A DNA stretch of 27,737 bases from JBCCTX01 sp964652565 (GTDB lineage Bacteria > Bacteroidota > Bacteroidia > J057), in the NCBI GenBank assembly GCA_964652565.1, contig CAZZEC010000078.1, positions 1 to 27,737 of the forward strand, written 5' to 3'. Position 1 is the stretch's first letter. Every line of letters starts with the position of its first letter. The notes beneath the pieces were generated by a model. The model worked only from the letters and a program-made list of their open reading frames with translations, was not told the DNA's origin and did not search any database. Of this stretch, positions 26,601-27,737 are shown piece by piece. The translations under genes were made by a program, and so were the position numbers.

Positions 26601-27031
26601 AAACCCTCTTTCCACCAGAAGTAAGGCAAACTTCTATTCCTTATGAAGTTAATAACCTTCGACATAGCATTATGTGGAACAATCAGGGAGTTTTTACGCT
26701 TAAACCCCTACCTATGGAGTCTCAGGTATCTCCTGCATACGGAATCGAAGTGGAAGACATGGATCAGGACGGGGTAGAAGATATCTGGCTAGGAGGTAAT
26801 TTTTACGGATTAAAGCCCGAAGTTGGAAGACAGGATGCGAGTAGAGGTATCTTGTTAAGAGGGCTGGGAAATCAAAGTTTCGAATATGTAGATCCTGAAT
26901 ACTCGGGGATATATGTTGAAGGAGAGGTACGTGATGCATGGTTCGTTCCTGGAGTATCTCCTAAGGTGATGTTAGTCGCGAGGAATAATGCAAATCTATT
27001 GGTATTTAGAAATATACAGCCACCCTTATAA
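23699..27031 (+). CDS. CRTAC1-type lipoprotein with FG-GAP/VCBS repeats and ASPIC-UnbV domain
   Basis: A 1110-residue exported lipoprotein (lipobox LLGC, Cys20). A first beta-propeller (about 65-510) is built of FG-GAP/VCBS blades with calcium loops such as DVNNDG (81-86), DINGDG (133-138), YDGDGD (191-196), DVNGDY (262-267) and DLDNDG (488-493). An ASPIC/UnbV domain follows (about 536-603), with the block NSRGFQSSIEPSILFGLGKD and RLEVIWPDKK. A second set of blades runs from about 660 to the end (DVNGDE, DADGDG, DQDGDI, DVDGDT, DLDQDG, DMDQDG). Proteins of this size and order are common beside SusC/SusD genes in Bacteroidota and are thought to be surface binding or scaffold proteins; no enzyme activity can be assigned. 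AAAAGGA lies ten bases before the ATG. Confidence 0.9.
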   Translation: MLKRIITLYIIFVIIGLLGCDEKSSDSQKIINQTTTSHTFFQLLDSTTTGVNFSNEVIDQPTFNILTYRNFYNGGGVAIGDVNNDGLPDLYFTANQLPNRLFINTGNFQFEDVTDRAGVAGAKAWSTGASMADINGDGYLDIYVCNSGDVSGEGKENELFMNNGDGTFSEQAQAYGLDNAGYSTQASFFDYDGDGDLDCYLLNNSFKEPGKIELYKSMRDKPDELGGDKLYRNDGETFTDVTLSAGIYSSEIGFGLGAAIGDVNGDYLPDIYVSNDFWERDYLYLNKGDGTFSEELADRISFCSISSMGGDIADINNDGHPEIFSTDMLAADNFRLKAMSAFDPFHLEDMKYRANYHYQIAQNCLHLNDGNGNFSEVGMMSQVAATDWSWGALIFDFENDGWKDIFVSNGITKDIMSMDFRDFLQENNIVTVSTSEGETNYQNLISRMPSNPLVNFAFQNNGDLNFSNETQRLGLDQPSFSNGSAYGDLDNDGDMDLVVNNVNMPCFIYKNEANERMDNHYLKIVFEGYKNNPFGVGAMVKVTVNEQTQYLQNFNSRGFQSSIEPSILFGLGKDSIVNRLEVIWPDKKQQVINNVVANQTLTLTYTDASITEMESQNSEPMYQEVSEQWIRGGARHTENVYNDFDHENLLLKMLSTESPRIVHGDVNGDEREDFILLGASNDEDKLYVQQSDGSFSRKNNPDISATRSFESTCGALFDADGDGDLDLMIGAGGNEYQKGNKYFILRYFHNDGNGNFRLDNSNIPQALGNFSCIETADYDQDGDIDLFLGGRAVPGNYGLTPRSFLFANESGKWVEVTPQEINGLGMVTDASWADVDGDTDQDLIVVGDWMPVTVFVNESGTFRSQTLPGSSGWWNRIEPADLDQDGDIDFVLGNWGLNSKFKASVNRPLTMFVNDFDGNGKTEFIVNWYPPLENQAFPFPTKPDLTQQLPNLKKSILTFGEYANQTYETLFPPEVRQTSIPYEVNNLRHSIMWNNQGVFTLKPLPMESQVSPAYGIEVEDMDQDGVEDIWLGGNFYGLKPEVGRQDASRGILLRGLGNQSFEYVDPEYSGIYVEGEVRDAWFVPGVSPKVMLVARNNANLLVFRNIQPPL

Positions 27032-27052
27032 GAAAAGAATACATATATATCC

Positions 27053-27100
27053 GTGGTCTAGGGTCTATGGTCCATCGGCTGTGGTCTACTGTCTATCATC
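27053..27100. repeat. Degenerate GGTCTA repeat tract
   Basis: Bases 27053-27100 are made of imperfect copies of a GTGGTCTA-like word: GTGGTCTA, GGGTCTAT, GGTCCAT, GTGGTCTA and CTGTCTAT. The composition differs from the flanks. It lies between the stop codons of two convergent genes. Confidence 0.5.
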
Positions 27101-27106
27101 CAACCT

Positions 27107-27496
27107 TCACCCCCACATACCCTCCTGGACAATTTCAAGGACATGACCTTCTGGGTCATGGAAGTAAAAGGATTCATATCCTCCTGGCCATTCTGTTTCA
27201 GCAATAATAGCAACATTGTGCATAATAAGATGTCTCTTCCATTCTTCATATTCCACTTTATTGCATTCAAAAGCAATATGTTGCTTCCCTTCAGCGTAAT
27301 GAGGAGGCAATTGGGTTTCGTTACGAGTTGCAGATGATATAAAGCAAAGCAGTACAGATTTGCCTACCCGAAAGAAAACATGTCTTCCTTCTACTCTGCT
27401 TATAAGGGGAAATTTCATGATTTCATGGTAAAATTGATATGCCTGATCCAGGTCATGGATATACAAACACGTTTCTTTAATTTGGCCTATTTGCAT
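27107..27496 (-). CDS. VOC-family (glyoxalase/bleomycin-resistance fold) protein
   Basis: A 129-residue soluble protein of the vicinal-oxygen-chelate fold, with the two-module pattern: TCLYIHDLDQAYQFYHEIMKFPLI in the first half and the HIAFEC strand, then SFYFHDPEGHVLEIVQ, in the second. The His of HIAFEC and the Glu of HVLEI sit where metal ligands occur in many family members, so a metal-dependent lyase, isomerase or dioxygenase activity is possible; the substrate is unknown. The ATG at 27496 gives a standard N-terminus; a GTG at 27508 would add four residues. It converges on the ASPIC-lipoprotein gene and has no partner in this window. Confidence 0.82.
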   Translation of the reverse strand: MQIGQIKETCLYIHDLDQAYQFYHEIMKFPLISRVEGRHVFFRVGKSVLLCFISSATRNETQLPPHYAEGKQHIAFECNKVEYEEWKRHLIMHNVAIIAETEWPGGYESFYFHDPEGHVLEIVQEGMWG

Positions 27497-27672
27497 AATG
27501 TTTCTCACTTGTGTTATTGAATGGTAGAAAAAATCTCAAGATGGATTACACTTCACATTGGAATTTAATTATTACTTAACAAAATAATGGCATCGTTGAG
27601 AAGAAATTTATGAAAACTAGTTTATTTATAAATTGAGGGTAAACAATTGGTAGAATTGTAGACCAGTGCCAA

Positions 27673-27700
27673 TTTGATGGGGTAAGTAATACTACTTTTA
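27673..27700 (+). promoter_or_regulatory. Candidate rightward promoter near the window edge
   Basis: TTTG (27673-27676), 16 bases, then TACTTTTA (27693-27700), one mismatch to TAnnTTTG. It has the same geometry as the candidate at 11188-11215 and sits 23 bases before an ATG at 27724. Confidence 0.35.
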
Positions 27701-27723
27701 CACGTTAAGTTTACAACCCTTTG

Positions 27724-27737
27724 ATGACTCCCGATGG
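27724..27737 (+). CDS. Possible start of a gene cut by the window edge
   Basis: ATG ACT CCC GAT GG follows the promoter-like pair at 27673-27700. Only four codons are visible, so nothing can be said about the product. The 227 bases from 27497 to 27723 otherwise hold no gene that I can see. Confidence 0.2.

Overview
The window looks like chromosomal DNA of a Bacteroidota bacterium, most probably of the Cytophagales or a related order. The support is a SusC/SusD outer-membrane pair, several exported lipoproteins with FG-GAP/VCBS and ASPIC-UnbV domains, a DUF1343 lipoprotein, a double-FtsX permease of the type common in this phylum, AT-rich DNA, and promoters of the Bacteroidota kind (TTG or TTTG, then TAnnTTTG). 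There are no rRNA or tRNA genes, no CRISPR array, no phage genes and no transposase.

Layout. 1-174: a MITE-like inverted-repeat element (30-154). 175-1506 (-): DUF1343/NamZ-like lipoprotein, divergent from guaA (1616-3151, +). guaA is followed closely by an LpoA-like TPR plus periplasmic-binding-fold lipoprotein (3199-5007) and a 704-residue exported protein of unknown function (5024-7138); the three probably form one operon. 7156-9440 (-): a response regulator fused to a class III adenylate cyclase, overlapping by four bases a class III aminotransferase. 9524-10669 (+): FAD-dependent oxidoreductase, overlapping tail to tail with smpB (10666-11133, -). 11264-12475 (+): exported TPR-like protein, overlapping tail to tail with a DUF3467 gene (12472-12786, -). 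12917-13981 (+): rmlB, dTDP-glucose 4,6-dehydratase. 13982-14525: a 544-base gap with several dyads, acting as leader of a SusC/SusD pair (14538-19298) that ends in a clear intrinsic terminator. 19510-21909: FtsX-type ABC permease without an ATPase. 22029-23540 and 23699-27031: two beta-propeller lipoproteins separated by a perfect 34-base palindrome. 27107-27496 (-): a VOC/glyoxalase-fold protein. A possible new gene begins at the right edge.

How it fits together. The left part is housekeeping and envelope maintenance: GMP synthesis, peptidoglycan-related lipoproteins and trans-translation. The right part is a nutrient-uptake module: SusC (TonB-dependent channel) and SusD (lipid-anchored lid) would capture a ligand at the outer membrane, and the FG-GAP/ASPIC lipoproteins downstream are plausible surface partners. 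No glycoside hydrolase, peptidase or dedicated regulator is present, so the substrate cannot be named. I did not find a clearly new multigene system. The best candidates for a second look are the cyclase/aminotransferase coupling, the guaA-linked envelope genes, the MITE-like element, the leaderless divergent promoters at 1513-1610, and the structured non-coding DNA before susC and between the two propeller genes.
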